In this document: positions 1 to 6,142 of the stretch, one piece after another
Layout: each line of letters starts with the position of its first letter
Numbering within the stretch: position 1 is the first letter of the stretch
Assembly: GCA_030642005.1 (NCBI GenBank)
Contig: DAOWOP010000040.1
Span: 1 to 17,734 of the forward strand
Length of the DNA stretch: 17,734 nucleotides
Source: Planctomycetales bacterium
Lineage (GTDB): Bacteria; Planctomycetota; Phycisphaerae; SM23-33
Direction of reading: 5' to 3'
Notes under the pieces: model-generated
What the model was told of the DNA's origin: nothing
The model's database searches: none
The model's input: the letters and a program-made list of their open reading frames with translations, nothing else
Position numbers and translations under genes: made by a program

Positions 1-60
1 AAAGAATGGGAAAGATTGGGAAAGATTGGGAAAGTTTAGGAAAGTTTAGGAAAGTTTTAA
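1..60. repeat. Tandem 10-base word array (GGGAAAGATT type)
   Basis: Six consecutive 10-base units run from base 1 to 60: aaagaatggg, aaagattggg twice, aaagtttagg twice, then a degenerate aaagttttaa. The array may extend left beyond the window. A diverged reverse-complement partner (units tcttgccca and tcttgccta) lies at about 135-156, so the two could form a long imperfect hairpin. No gene is supported here. Confidence 0.85.
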
Positions 61-134
61 AAACACGTAAATCGTTTGCTGACAATCACTTGCGTATTTT
101 CCCCCCGAAAATCACCCCGTTTTTGAATTTTCCG

Positions 135-158
135 TCTTGCCCATCTTGCCTAAATTGT
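135..158. repeat. Reverse-complement partner of the 1-60 array
   Basis: Two 9-base units, tcttgccca and tcttgccta, followed by aattg. In reverse complement they read taggcaaga and tgggcaaga, which match the left array words taggaaag and tgggaaaga with one substitution each. The pairing is imperfect, so the partnership is plausible rather than certain. Confidence 0.5.
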
Positions 159-197
159 CACTTTGTGGATTCGAGCGGTACGAAATAGGTTTGGTAT

Positions 198-233
198 TGC
201 GAAGCGGCAAGCCGCGTGGCTGGCCGCTTCGCA
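198..233. repeat. GC-rich inverted repeat (hairpin)
   Basis: A perfect 11-base inverted repeat: tgcgaagcggc at 198-208 pairs with gccgcttcgca at 223-233 around a 14-base loop. It lacks a following T-run on either strand, so I do not call it a terminator. Confidence 0.7.
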
Positions 234-277
234 GTGTTTCAACGCACAATGGACGCCATTAGAGCGCACAGTCTTCC

Positions 278-357
278 GGTAAATCGGTTGACTGGTTGAT
301 TGGTTGACTGGTTGATCAGTGAATCGGTGAATCAGTAGATCGGTAAATCGGTTCTGC
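278..357. repeat. Tandem 8-base word array (GGTTGATC type)
   Basis: Ten contiguous 8-base units fill 278-357 with no phase slip: ggtaaatc, ggttgact, ggttgatt, ggttgact, ggttgatc, agtgaatc, ggtgaatc, agtagatc, ggtaaatc, ggttctgc. The exact period with drifting content suggests expansion followed by point mutation. I see no inverted partner in the window. Confidence 0.85.
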
Positions 358-370
358 TCTTTCCGTTTTT

Positions 371-405
371 CCCTAGTCCCTAGAACCTAGTCCCTAGTCC
401 CTGTT
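371..405. repeat. Tandem 7-base word array (CCCTAGT type)
   Basis: Five contiguous heptamers: ccctagt, ccctaga, acctagt, ccctagt, ccctgtt. It has the same period as the arrays at 4667 and 15228 but a different word, and no inverted partner is visible. Confidence 0.8.
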
Positions 406-437
406 CTTCTCTCTTATTCACTTGTCAAAAAACCTTC

Positions 438-456
438 GGCGCGTCTATATCGCGCC
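438..456. repeat. Small inverted repeat
   Basis: A 6-base perfect inverted repeat, ggcgcg at 438-443 and cgcgcc at 451-456, encloses a 7-base AT-rich loop. It is followed by a direct repeat of ggcgaagcc (about 465-485). Short, and of uncertain meaning. Confidence 0.4.
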
Positions 457-504
457 CTTGGGACGGCGAAGCCTTGGCGAAGCCGCCTCCATATTAACAT
501 TCGT

Positions 505-532
505 GTTCACGTTTACGCGCGCAAACGTGAAC
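505..532. repeat. Palindrome copy 1 (GTTCACGTTT arms)
   Basis: The arms gttcacgttt (505-514) and aaacgtgaac (523-532) are perfect reverse complements around an alternating CG core. A sister palindrome lies at 614-643. The two differ in the arms by a paired change (C/G versus G/C), so complementarity has been kept. Confidence 0.8.
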
Positions 533-557
533 GAAAAACGGGCGCGAAATCGGTAAC

Positions 558-586
558 TCCCGGCCCAGCCGGGACTTAATTTTTTT
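558..586 (+). terminator. Candidate intrinsic terminator
   Basis: A 7-base stem, tcccggc (558-564) with gccggga (568-574) and a 3-base loop, is followed within six bases by seven T residues on the plus strand. This is the classic shape of an intrinsic terminator. No plus-strand gene lies upstream in the window, so its client transcript is unknown. Confidence 0.5.
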
Positions 587-613
587 CAGAAAAATCCCGG
601 AAGCAGATTTTTG

Positions 614-643
614 CGTTGACGTTTGCGCGCGCAAACGTCAACG
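614..643. repeat. Palindrome copy 2 (30 bases, perfect)
   Basis: The 30 bases at 614-643 equal their own reverse complement, with arms beginning cgttgacgttt and a GCGCGC-type centre. It is related to the palindrome at 505-532, with a compensatory C-to-G and G-to-C pair of differences in the arms. Confidence 0.85.
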
Positions 644-693
644 GATAGATTTTTTTCATGAGCGCCCATGAACTTCCAAAATAGGTGACCGTC

Positions 694-717
694 CCGGTTG
701 TTTCCCCGGTTGTTTCC
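694..717. repeat. Direct 12-base repeat
   Basis: Two perfect adjacent copies of ccggttgtttcc occupy 694-705 and 706-717. They lie in the gene-free repeat cluster. Confidence 0.7.
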
Positions 718-721
718 GGGC

Positions 722-778
722 CGAGCGAAGCGAGGCCCACCTTTATCTTTGGAGCAAAGGTGAGCCTCGCTTCGCTCG
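722..778. repeat. Long inverted repeat with GAGCGAAGCGAGG arms
   Basis: The arms at 722-744 and 756-778 are 23 bases each and complementary except at one position, which would be a G-U pair in a minus-strand transcript. The loop is 11 bases. It could be a strong RNA hairpin or a mobile-repeat remnant. There is no clear T-tract. Confidence 0.75.
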
Positions 779-864
779 CCCTTCCCCTATTCAACACTTT
801 GTTCCCCGATCCCTACCAAGTGCCCGCTTTTCGCCAAACAGGTTAGATTTTCCCCTTGCGGATT

Positions 865-909
865 CTGAATTAAGGGGACTGGAATTAAGGGGACGGAGCA
901 CTTAATTCC
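865..909. repeat. REP-like GAATTAAGGGGAC repeat with inverted end
   Basis: The motif gaattaaggggac occurs twice (starting at 867 and 882). The second copy, as ggaattaag (881-889), is perfectly inverted as cttaattcc (901-909) with an 11-base loop. The layout resembles REP-type palindromes mobilised by REP-associated tyrosine transposases, but no transposase is in the window. Confidence 0.5.
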
Positions 910-930
910 CGGTCCCACGGTATTTCGGTA

Positions 931-1476
931 TTACTTCGCCGCGGCGTATTTTTCCCAGGAGACGAATTCTTCAAGCGGTCGGCGGCCGATCTTTTTCGGC
1001 GGCTTGGCGGGATGGCCGACAGGAACCATCGCCACTGGCCTGACGCCGGCGGGAAAACCGACGGCCTTGGCGACGTCGCCCTCGTTAAACGAGCCGATCC
1101 AGCACGTTCCCAGCCCCATCTCCGTGGCCATCAGCATCAGGTTCTGGATGGCGGCGGCTGTGTCCTGGATGTAGAACAGCCCCCTGAACTTGTAGGCGTC
1201 CCATCTGTACCAGATTGAGCCTTTTTTGGCGAAGGCCTCGGTATCGGCCCCGACGACGATGATGACCGGGGCGGTGGCGATGAAATCCTGTCTCGCCGCC
1301 TTTGCCAGCAGGGCCTTGCCGTCGGCTTCGGCGACGACCACGAAACGGCAACATTCCGACGCGCACGGCGCCCACCGCGCCAGGTCCAGCAACTTGACGA
1401 TGGCCTCCCTGCCGACGGGCTTATCGGTATAACTGCGCACAGAACGCCTGGTGGTTATAATCTCTTCGAGTGTCAT
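931..1476 (-). CDS. Nitroreductase family FMN oxidoreductase
   Basis: A 181-residue cytoplasmic protein of the nitroreductase (NfsB/FRase-like) fold, which uses FMN and NAD(P)H to reduce nitro-aromatics, quinones or flavins; the physiological substrate is not predictable. Visible family marks are the N-terminal RRSVRSY motif (residues 10-16) that contacts the FMN phosphate, the central QDTAAAIQNLMLMA helix (104-117), GLGTCWIGSF (121-130) and the C-terminal VPVGHPAKPP (151-160). The usual PSxxNxQ segment reads APCASECCRF (36-45), with two adjacent cysteines. The ATG at 1474-1476 has a good SD, aaggag at 1485-1490, eight bases upstream. It lies downstream of the XRE-cupin gene on the same strand but is separated from it by a 21-base-pair hairpin, so co-transcription is uncertain. 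Confidence 0.88.
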   Translation of the reverse strand: MTLEEIITTRRSVRSYTDKPVGREAIVKLLDLARWAPCASECCRFVVVAEADGKALLAKAARQDFIATAPVIIVVGADTEAFAKKGSIWYRWDAYKFRGLFYIQDTAAAIQNLMLMATEMGLGTCWIGSFNEGDVAKAVGFPAGVRPVAMVPVGHPAKPPKKIGRRPLEEFVSWEKYAAAK

Positions 1477-1535
1477 GATTTGTTCTCCTTTCTCAAAGCG
1501 TAACCGGGTGCGACCGGTTTCTCATTCCGCGTATC

Positions 1536-1611
1536 ATAGCCGCGAACAACGCGAACAAAACCAACAGAATTAATAAAAGAAAGGAAAAAAGTTCGCGTAG
1601 TTCGCGGCTAT
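1536..1611. repeat. Paired-word hairpin element E (CGCGAAC type, 9-base period)
   Basis: The left arm at 1536-1556 holds 9-base units ccgcgaaca and acgcgaaca. The right arm at 1591-1611 holds gttcgcgta and gttcgcggc. The arms are complementary at 20 of 21 positions around a 34-base A-rich loop. It begins 12 bases after the stop codon of the XRE-cupin gene and separates it from the nitroreductase. It could act as a terminator or processing hairpin. Confidence 0.85.
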
Positions 1612-1623
1612 ATCCCGATTCAA

Positions 1624-2223
1624 TCACTCGCTTTTGTATCGGACGATCATATACGCCTCGGCGGGGCCTTTGCCTGTATTGCGCAGCGTGTGAGTAATGT
1701 CCACGCGGTAGTGGATTGAATCGCCCTTCTTTACCTCGGCGGTCTGGTCGCCGCTGATTATTTCCAATCGGCCTCGGGTCAGGTGGAGGAACTCTTCGGT
1801 TCCGGGGAAGTGCGGCTCGGATCGCAGTTCCCCGCCGGCTTCGAGTTTCAGGTGATAGAACTCGATGCTCTTTTCCAGGCTCAGCGGGCTGAGCGTGCGT
1901 ATGGTGCAGAGCGGGTCTGACCGGAAGGTGTATCGCTCGTCGGAAGCGGGGATGATGCGGAAGATGTTCTCGGCGGCGGGCGAGTCGATAAGGTCGCCGA
2001 TGTTCAGTTGCATCGCGGCGGCGATTTTGAGCATGACGGCGACTGTGGGGTTGACCTTGTCCTGCTCGATCTGGGAGAGCATCGCCTTTGAGACGCCGGC
2101 CATGCGCGAGAGTTGTTCGAGCGTCAGGCCTCGCGCCGACCTGAGCGTCTTGAGGCGGGCACCGTGACGGGCGATGTTGCGAGGGAAAGATTTTTTTTCA
2201 GAATGTTTATTGACTTTCGTCAT
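1624..2223 (-). CDS. XRE-family regulator with C-terminal cupin
   Basis: A 199-residue transcription factor. Residues 18-77 form an XRE (HTH_3) DNA-binding domain, seen in LKTLRSARGLTLEQLSRMAG and SKAMLSQIEQDKVNPTVAVM. Residues 118-196 form a cupin_2 barrel, seen in HFPGTEEFLHLTRGRLEI and KKGDSIHYRVDITHTLRN. This HTH-cupin layout (PuuR/SutR type) usually senses a small metabolite such as an amino acid or polyamine through the cupin. The gene is divergent from tdh-kbl with a 67-base spacer carrying an inverted repeat, so I infer that it controls threonine catabolism and itself. The ATG at 2221-2223 lacks an SD, and a perfect TATAAT lies six bases upstream, so the message may be leaderless. Confidence 0.88.
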   Translation of the reverse strand: MTKVNKHSEKKSFPRNIARHGARLKTLRSARGLTLEQLSRMAGVSKAMLSQIEQDKVNPTVAVMLKIAAAMQLNIGDLIDSPAAENIFRIIPASDERYTFRSDPLCTIRTLSPLSLEKSIEFYHLKLEAGGELRSEPHFPGTEEFLHLTRGRLEIISGDQTAEVKKGDSIHYRVDITHTLRNTGKGPAEAYMIVRYKSE

Positions 2224-2229
2224 TTTTTC

Positions 2230-2235
2230 ATTATA
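2230..2235 (-). promoter_or_regulatory. Candidate -10 box for the XRE-cupin gene
   Basis: Read on the minus strand, 2230-2235 is TATAAT, a perfect sigma-70 -10 hexamer, ending six bases before the ATG at 2223. Transcription would start at or next to the start codon. No convincing -35 hexamer is seen at the standard spacing. It overlaps the inverted repeat at 2232-2250. Confidence 0.4.
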
Positions 2236-2250
2236 TTAGATTCTAGTATA
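2232..2250. promoter_or_regulatory. Candidate operator in the divergent XRE/tdh spacer
   Basis: The 9-base arms tatattaga (2232-2240) and tctagtata (2242-2250) are inverted about the central base 2241 and match at 8 of 9 positions. A dyad of this size between a divergent XRE regulator and its neighbour is where an operator is expected. It overlaps a -10 hexamer for the regulator, consistent with autoregulation. Binding by this regulator is inference. Confidence 0.5.
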
Positions 2251-2290
2251 GTGAACGTTACAGTTTTATATTACACGAGGACACCGAATC

Positions 2291-3325
2291 ATGCAAGCGA
2301 TTATTAAGGCCGCCGCCGAAGTCGGGCTTGAACTGGGCGACGTACCTCGCCCGGTTCCTGGCCCGCGGGACGTATTGGTGCGAGTCTCGAAGACCGGCAT
2401 CTGCGGGACTGACCGGCACATTTACGAGTGGGACGCCTGGGCGGCCGGTCGCATCAAGCCGCCGCTGGTGGCGGGGCACGAGTTCGTCGGGATCGTCGAG
2501 GACACCGGCGTGGCCGTCCGGTCGGTCCGCCCCGGCGACCGCGTCAGCGGCGAAGGCCACGTCGGCTGCGGACACTGCTTCTGCTGCCGGACCGGGCAGA
2601 CTCACATCTGCGAAAACGTTGACATCCTCGGCGTCGATATCACCGGCTGCTTCGCACCGTACGTCGTCCTGGCCGAGTCCAACATCTGGAAGGTTGACCC
2701 GGCCATTCCCGACGACCAGGCCTGCCTGTTCGACCCGTTCGGCAACGCGATGCACACGGTGATGGCCCAGCCGATCTCCGGCAAACAGGTGCTGGTGGTC
2801 GGATGCGGCACGATCGGCCTGATGGGCATCGGCATCGTTCATGCCGGCGGGGCGGATTTGGTCATCGCGGCCGACCCGAACCCAGTCAAGCGGGAACTTG
2901 CCAAGGTCATGGGCGCTGACGTCGTTCTTGAGGCCGCCGACGCCGCGACCGTCAGGGACCTGACCGACCGCGGCGGAGCCGACGTGATGCTGGAGATGAG
3001 CGGGCATCCGGCGGCAATCGTCGAGGGCTTCCGCTGCGTCCGCAACGGCGGGCAAGTCGCACTGCTGGGCATCCCCGCCGGCGATGTGGCGGTGCCATGG
3101 GCCGAACAGATAATCTTCAAAGGCCTGACGATTCACGGCATCAACGGGCGGCGAATGTTCGAGACGTGGTACCACTGCGAGAGTTTCCTCCGTCGCAGGC
3201 CTGACCTGATCGAACCGCTGATTACGCATCGTTTGCGGTTCGATGAATTTGAAAAAGGCATCCGCGCGATGCAGGACGGCAGCGCCTGCAAGGTCGTCCT
3301 CGACTGGACGGATGCACGAACGTGA
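2291..3325 (+). CDS. tdh: L-threonine 3-dehydrogenase
   Basis: A 344-residue zinc-dependent medium-chain dehydrogenase that oxidises L-threonine to 2-amino-3-ketobutyrate with NAD+. It aligns closely with E. coli Tdh from memory. Catalytic zinc ligands are C38 (ICGTD) and H63-E64 (GHE). The structural zinc loop has C93, C96, C99 and C107. The Rossmann glycine motif is GCGTIG at 171-176, and the Tdh-specific GRRMFETWY stretch is present near residue 290. Length equals the family norm. The ATG at 2291 has gagg ten bases upstream. It is followed by kbl, which encodes the next enzyme, across a 153-base gap holding a CACAGAG hairpin. The divergent XRE-cupin gene probably regulates it. Confidence 0.96.
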   Translation: MQAIIKAAAEVGLELGDVPRPVPGPRDVLVRVSKTGICGTDRHIYEWDAWAAGRIKPPLVAGHEFVGIVEDTGVAVRSVRPGDRVSGEGHVGCGHCFCCRTGQTHICENVDILGVDITGCFAPYVVLAESNIWKVDPAIPDDQACLFDPFGNAMHTVMAQPISGKQVLVVGCGTIGLMGIGIVHAGGADLVIAADPNPVKRELAKVMGADVVLEAADAATVRDLTDRGGADVMLEMSGHPAAIVEGFRCVRNGGQVALLGIPAGDVAVPWAEQIIFKGLTIHGINGRRMFETWYHCESFLRRRPDLIEPLITHRLRFDEFEKGIRAMQDGSACKVVLDWTDART

Positions 3326-3336
3326 GACGTGTTTTT

Positions 3337-3455
3337 TACCACAGAGGACACAGAGGTCGCAGAGAAGTACGAAACATGAAAAAAAACAAAAGGATAAAGC
3401 AGAAATCTTTTTTGATTATATTTATCCTCTGCGTCCTCTGTGATCTCTGTGGTTA
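3337..3455. repeat. Paired-word hairpin element A1 (CACAGAG type, 9-base period)
   Basis: The left arm at 3338-3365 contains three 9-base units: cacagagga, cacagaggt, cgcagagaa. The right arm at 3424-3455 contains the inverted units ctctgcgtc, ctctgtgat, ctctgtggt. They are separated by an A-rich loop of about 58 bases. The element starts 12 bases after the tdh stop and ends just before the kbl SD. It may attenuate or process the tdh-kbl message. The same word recurs at 8577, 11999 and 12903. Confidence 0.85.
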
Positions 3456-3478
3456 ACGAAGGGAAAGGAAGCAAGCCC

Positions 3479-4660
3479 ATGAGCGGGACAATCGACGAAA
3501 TTCGCAGCGAGATTGACGCACTTCACGAGGCTGGGACTTACAAGACCGAGCCGGTGCTGTCAGGTCCGATGGGCCCGACGGTGCAACTGGCGGGCGGGGC
3601 CGAAGTGATTAACCTGTGCAGCAACAATTATCTCGGCCTGGCCAATCATCCCGACGTCCTGGCCGGGGCCAGGCGGGCAATGGACGCCTTCGGTCAGGGG
3701 ACCGCGTCGGTGCGGTTCATCTGCGGGACGTTCGGCGTTCACCTGGAACTGGAGAAGGCCATCGCGGAGTTTTGCGGCACGGAAAAGGCCACTACCTACG
3801 TCTCGTGCTGGAACGCCAACGAGGCGCTGGTTCCGGCGCTGATCAGCGCCGGCGACGCGGTCATCAGCGACGAATTGAACCACGCCAGCATCATCGACGC
3901 CTGCCGGCTTTGCAGCAAAAAGGCCGAACGCCTCATCTACAGCCACAGCGACATGGCCGACCTGGCCCGACGCCTGGGCGAGGCTGCCGACGCCCGGCGG
4001 AAACTGATTATCACCGACGGCGTCTTCAGCATGGAAGGCGACCTGGCCGACCTTCCGGGAATCGTGAAACTGGCGAAGGAACATGACGCCCTTGTGGCAG
4101 TCGATGATTCGCACGCCCACGGAGTAGTCGGGCGGACGGGGCGGGGCACGCCGGAGCATTTCGGCGTTACCGTGAACATCATCACCGGCACGCTTGGCAA
4201 GGCCCTTGGCGGGGCAGCCGGCGGGTTCATCGCCGCACCTGCGCCGGTTATCGAATTGATGGTGCAGCGCTCGCGCCCGCAACTGTTCAGCAACGCCCTT
4301 CCGCCGGCGGTGGCCGGTGGGGCATTGGCGGCGTTGGCCCTGCTGAAACGCGAGCCGGACCGCGTCGGGCACCTCCAGGAAAACGTCGCATACCTCCGCG
4401 ACGGGCTGAGGAAACTCGGTTACGAAGTGCTCCAGTCGCCGACGGCCATTTTACCGATTATCGTCGGCGACACAGCCAAGGCCTTGCGACTGGCCGATGC
4501 GATGCTGGCCAACGGCGTGCTTATCACGGGCTTCGGCTTCCCCGTCGTGCCGGAAGGGGCCGCCCGCCTGCGGGCACAGGTCTCATCGGTGCATACGCGC
4601 AACCACCTCGACCAGGCCCTGAAAGCATTCGATGCGATTCGAAGCGAAGCAGGGGATTGA
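3479..4660 (+). CDS. kbl: 2-amino-3-ketobutyrate CoA ligase (glycine C-acetyltransferase)
   Basis: A 393-residue PLP enzyme of the alpha-oxoamine synthase family (fold type I). It cleaves 2-amino-3-ketobutyrate with CoA into glycine and acetyl-CoA, completing the threonine pathway begun by Tdh. Visible residues are the Schiff-base lysine K241 in TLGKALGG, the PLP-stacking H135 in DELNHASIID, and D209 and H212 in VDDSHAHG. LCSNNYLGLANHP near residue 50 is the typical N-terminal signature. I chose the ATG at 3479 because aaagga lies nine bases upstream and MSGTIDEIRSEI fits the family start; a longer frame from 3440 would translate the repeat arm. Other AOS enzymes (BioF, HemA) look similar, but the tdh neighbour settles the call. 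Confidence 0.95.
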   Translation: MSGTIDEIRSEIDALHEAGTYKTEPVLSGPMGPTVQLAGGAEVINLCSNNYLGLANHPDVLAGARRAMDAFGQGTASVRFICGTFGVHLELEKAIAEFCGTEKATTYVSCWNANEALVPALISAGDAVISDELNHASIIDACRLCSKKAERLIYSHSDMADLARRLGEAADARRKLIITDGVFSMEGDLADLPGIVKLAKEHDALVAVDDSHAHGVVGRTGRGTPEHFGVTVNIITGTLGKALGGAAGGFIAAPAPVIELMVQRSRPQLFSNALPPAVAGGALAALALLKREPDRVGHLQENVAYLRDGLRKLGYEVLQSPTAILPIIVGDTAKALRLADAMLANGVLITGFGFPVVPEGAARLRAQVSSVHTRNHLDQALKAFDAIRSEAGD

Positions 4661-4665
4661 ACAGC

Positions 4666-4767
4666 GGTAATTCGTAATTGGTGATTCGTAACTCGTAATT
4701 CGTAATTGGTAAAAAAACAGACACTCTGTTACGAATTACCAATTACGAATTACCAACTACTGATTAC
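4666..4767. repeat. Paired-word hairpin element B (GTAATTC type, 7-base period) between convergent genes
   Basis: Seven contiguous heptamers run from 4667 to 4715: gtaattc, gtaattg, gtgattc, gtaactc, gtaattc, gtaattg, gtaaaaa. The inverted heptamers gaattac, caattac, gaattac, caactac, tgattac occupy 4733-4767. The arms 4666-4692 and 4728-4754 are complementary at 26 of 27 positions. The element fills the whole kbl/PSP1 convergent gap and its last unit contains the PSP1 stop codon. It could be a bidirectional terminator. Confidence 0.88.
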
Positions 4768-5996
4768 TCGTTGCTTTCGGGTCTGTTGTCTTTGGGTTTT
4801 CGTCGCCGGCGTTTCTTCTTGGCCTGTCGGCCGGCTTGGCCTGTGGTGTGCACCTGGGGTGCGGCGCTGAGTGCGCCGGGATGTTTGGGCTTTTTCCCTC
4901 GCCGGCGCGACTTGCTCCGGCCTTTGCGGTCGCCTTGAGGCTTCTGCGACGTCGGCTTGGCCTGGTCGGAAGGTTCTTCATCTGAAGGCGATTCGGATTT
5001 TATGGACCGGCGGGAGGGCTGAACCGTTTTGACCGGCCTTTGGGGTTTGGCGGGGGCTGCCGGTTCCGGCGGGCCTGTCATATCGCGATCGACAATTTCC
5101 TCGTTGGATACGGCGATTTGCCTCTTGTCGACCTGTTCCAGTCGAACCAGTTGCGTGATGATTTGCGTCTCGATGACCTTTCCGACGACGCCGTCGGCGG
5201 TGCGGACCCAGGTGCTCCTGGTGGGGAGTTTGCGGCGAAGTTCCTCGTATGTCTTGTCCTCGTAGCGCAGGCAGCACATAAGCCGGCCGCAGCGGCCGGA
5301 AATCTTGGCCGGGTCCAGCGTCGCCTTCTGCACCTTGGCCATTCGCATCGAGACCGGTTTGAGCAGTTTGAGGAACTCCCGGCAGCAGCACTGGCGCCCG
5401 CAACGCTCGTAGTCGGCCAGCAGCCTCGCCTCGTCACGCGCGCCGACCTGGCGCATTTCGATCCGCGTGTGATACTGCTTCGCCAGACGCTTGACCAGTT
5501 CGCGGAAATCAACGCGACTCTCGGATGTGAAGAAAAACACCGCACGCTCCCCGCCGAGGATGTGCTCGACCGCCACCAGCCTCATATCCAGCGACAGGGC
5601 CTTGATTTGCTCCCGGCAGAAGCCGGCTTCGTCAACGGCGGATTTATCAAGATGATGCTGGTCGTTGATGTCCTGTGGATTGGCCGGTCGTCTGACCTTT
5701 CCGCCACGGGTGAACGGGTAGTCCTTTCCGCTGTCGGCGATGTATTGCCTGAGCGTCCCGTCCTCTATGTTCCACGGCGAGTCGCCGGCGACGTTTATCA
5801 CCGCCGTGCCAAGTTCCGTACCACGCTCGGTGTTGACAACCAGTTTCATTCCCGGCGAGGGAGGGGTGTCCAGGTCGTGGTCGAACAGGCCCAGTTGCAT
5901 CATGCGCCCGTAACGAACAACCACCTGTCCGCCCGAACGCTTCGGCTCGCCCGATTCGACAGGAACATCGGAAGATGTATTCGTTTGCTCCGGCAT
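4764..5996 (-). CDS. PSP1 domain protein (RicT/YaaT-like)
   Basis: A 410-residue protein with a PSP1 C-terminal domain at about residues 125-255. Its signature is clear: ERCGRQCCCREFLKLLKPVS (197-216) and KISGRCGRLMCCLRYE (231-246), with C199, C203-205, C236, C241 and C242 able to bind metal. In Bacillus, RicT (YaaT) works with RicA and RicF as a [4Fe-4S] complex that assists RNase Y in mRNA maturation; no RicA or RicF homologue lies nearby. Residues 306-410 are a disordered tail rich in Pro, Lys, Arg and Glu with KKKRRRRK near the end, suggesting nucleic-acid contact. I chose the ATG at 5994-5996 (MPEQTNTSSD) over upstream extension, because the upstream part is not protein-like. A TATAAT at 6007-6012 implies a very short leader. 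Confidence 0.85.
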   Translation of the reverse strand: MPEQTNTSSDVPVESGEPKRSGGQVVVRYGRMMQLGLFDHDLDTPPSPGMKLVVNTERGTELGTAVINVAGDSPWNIEDGTLRQYIADSGKDYPFTRGGKVRRPANPQDINDQHHLDKSAVDEAGFCREQIKALSLDMRLVAVEHILGGERAVFFFTSESRVDFRELVKRLAKQYHTRIEMRQVGARDEARLLADYERCGRQCCCREFLKLLKPVSMRMAKVQKATLDPAKISGRCGRLMCCLRYEDKTYEELRRKLPTRSTWVRTADGVVGKVIETQIITQLVRLEQVDKRQIAVSNEEIVDRDMTGPPEPAAPAKPQRPVKTVQPSRRSIKSESPSDEEPSDQAKPTSQKPQGDRKGRSKSRRRGKKPKHPGALSAAPQVHTTGQAGRQAKKKRRRRKPKDNRPESNE

Positions 5997-6142
5997 AAGT
6001 GCATCTATTATATTGCAAACGGTACACGGATTACACGAATTCGTTATCAGCGTCCGAGTGCGATTGGGACGCAAATGCCAAAAGAAATCCTGGCCTGTGG
6101 GCCGATAGGTTCTTTAGAATACTCCACAGCAAAGGAGCAGAG

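Larger units (their letters stand above)
1..930. other. Gene-free repeat cluster
   Basis: I see no credible protein or RNA gene in these 930 bases. The open frames present (6-188 plus, 576-797 minus) simply translate the tandem words and palindromes and look like no known family. The region holds three tandem-word arrays, five or more inverted repeats, a possible terminator and a REP-like motif, all listed separately. It may be a hotspot of repeat insertion or the remains of a decayed locus. Confidence 0.7.

Noticed and set aside
6..188. 60-residue frame over the 10-base repeats
   Set aside because: The first part only translates the tandem words, and no SD or homologous motif is present.
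278..405. CRISPR array
   Set aside because: The units are 7-8 bases, contiguous and without spacers; no cas genes are present.
576..797. 73-residue minus-strand frame in the repeat cluster
   Set aside because: It spans a palindrome, a direct 12-base repeat and a long inverted repeat; the sequence is explained by those repeats.
1..930. Insertion sequence or prophage remnant
   Set aside because: No transposase, integrase or phage-like fragment is seen in any frame, and no target-site duplication is evident.
2224..2290. Glycine or threonine riboswitch upstream of tdh
   Set aside because: The gap is only 67 bases, AT-rich, and lacks any aptamer-like structure; the dyad fits a protein operator better.
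2258..3229. Long open frame on the minus strand opposite tdh (323 residues)
   Set aside because: It is the antisense shadow of a clearly identified GC-rich gene; its translation resembles no family and is rich in Asp, Ala, Val and His as expected from such shadows.
3560..4372. 270-residue minus-strand frame opposite kbl
   Set aside because: Antisense shadow of kbl with no recognisable motifs.
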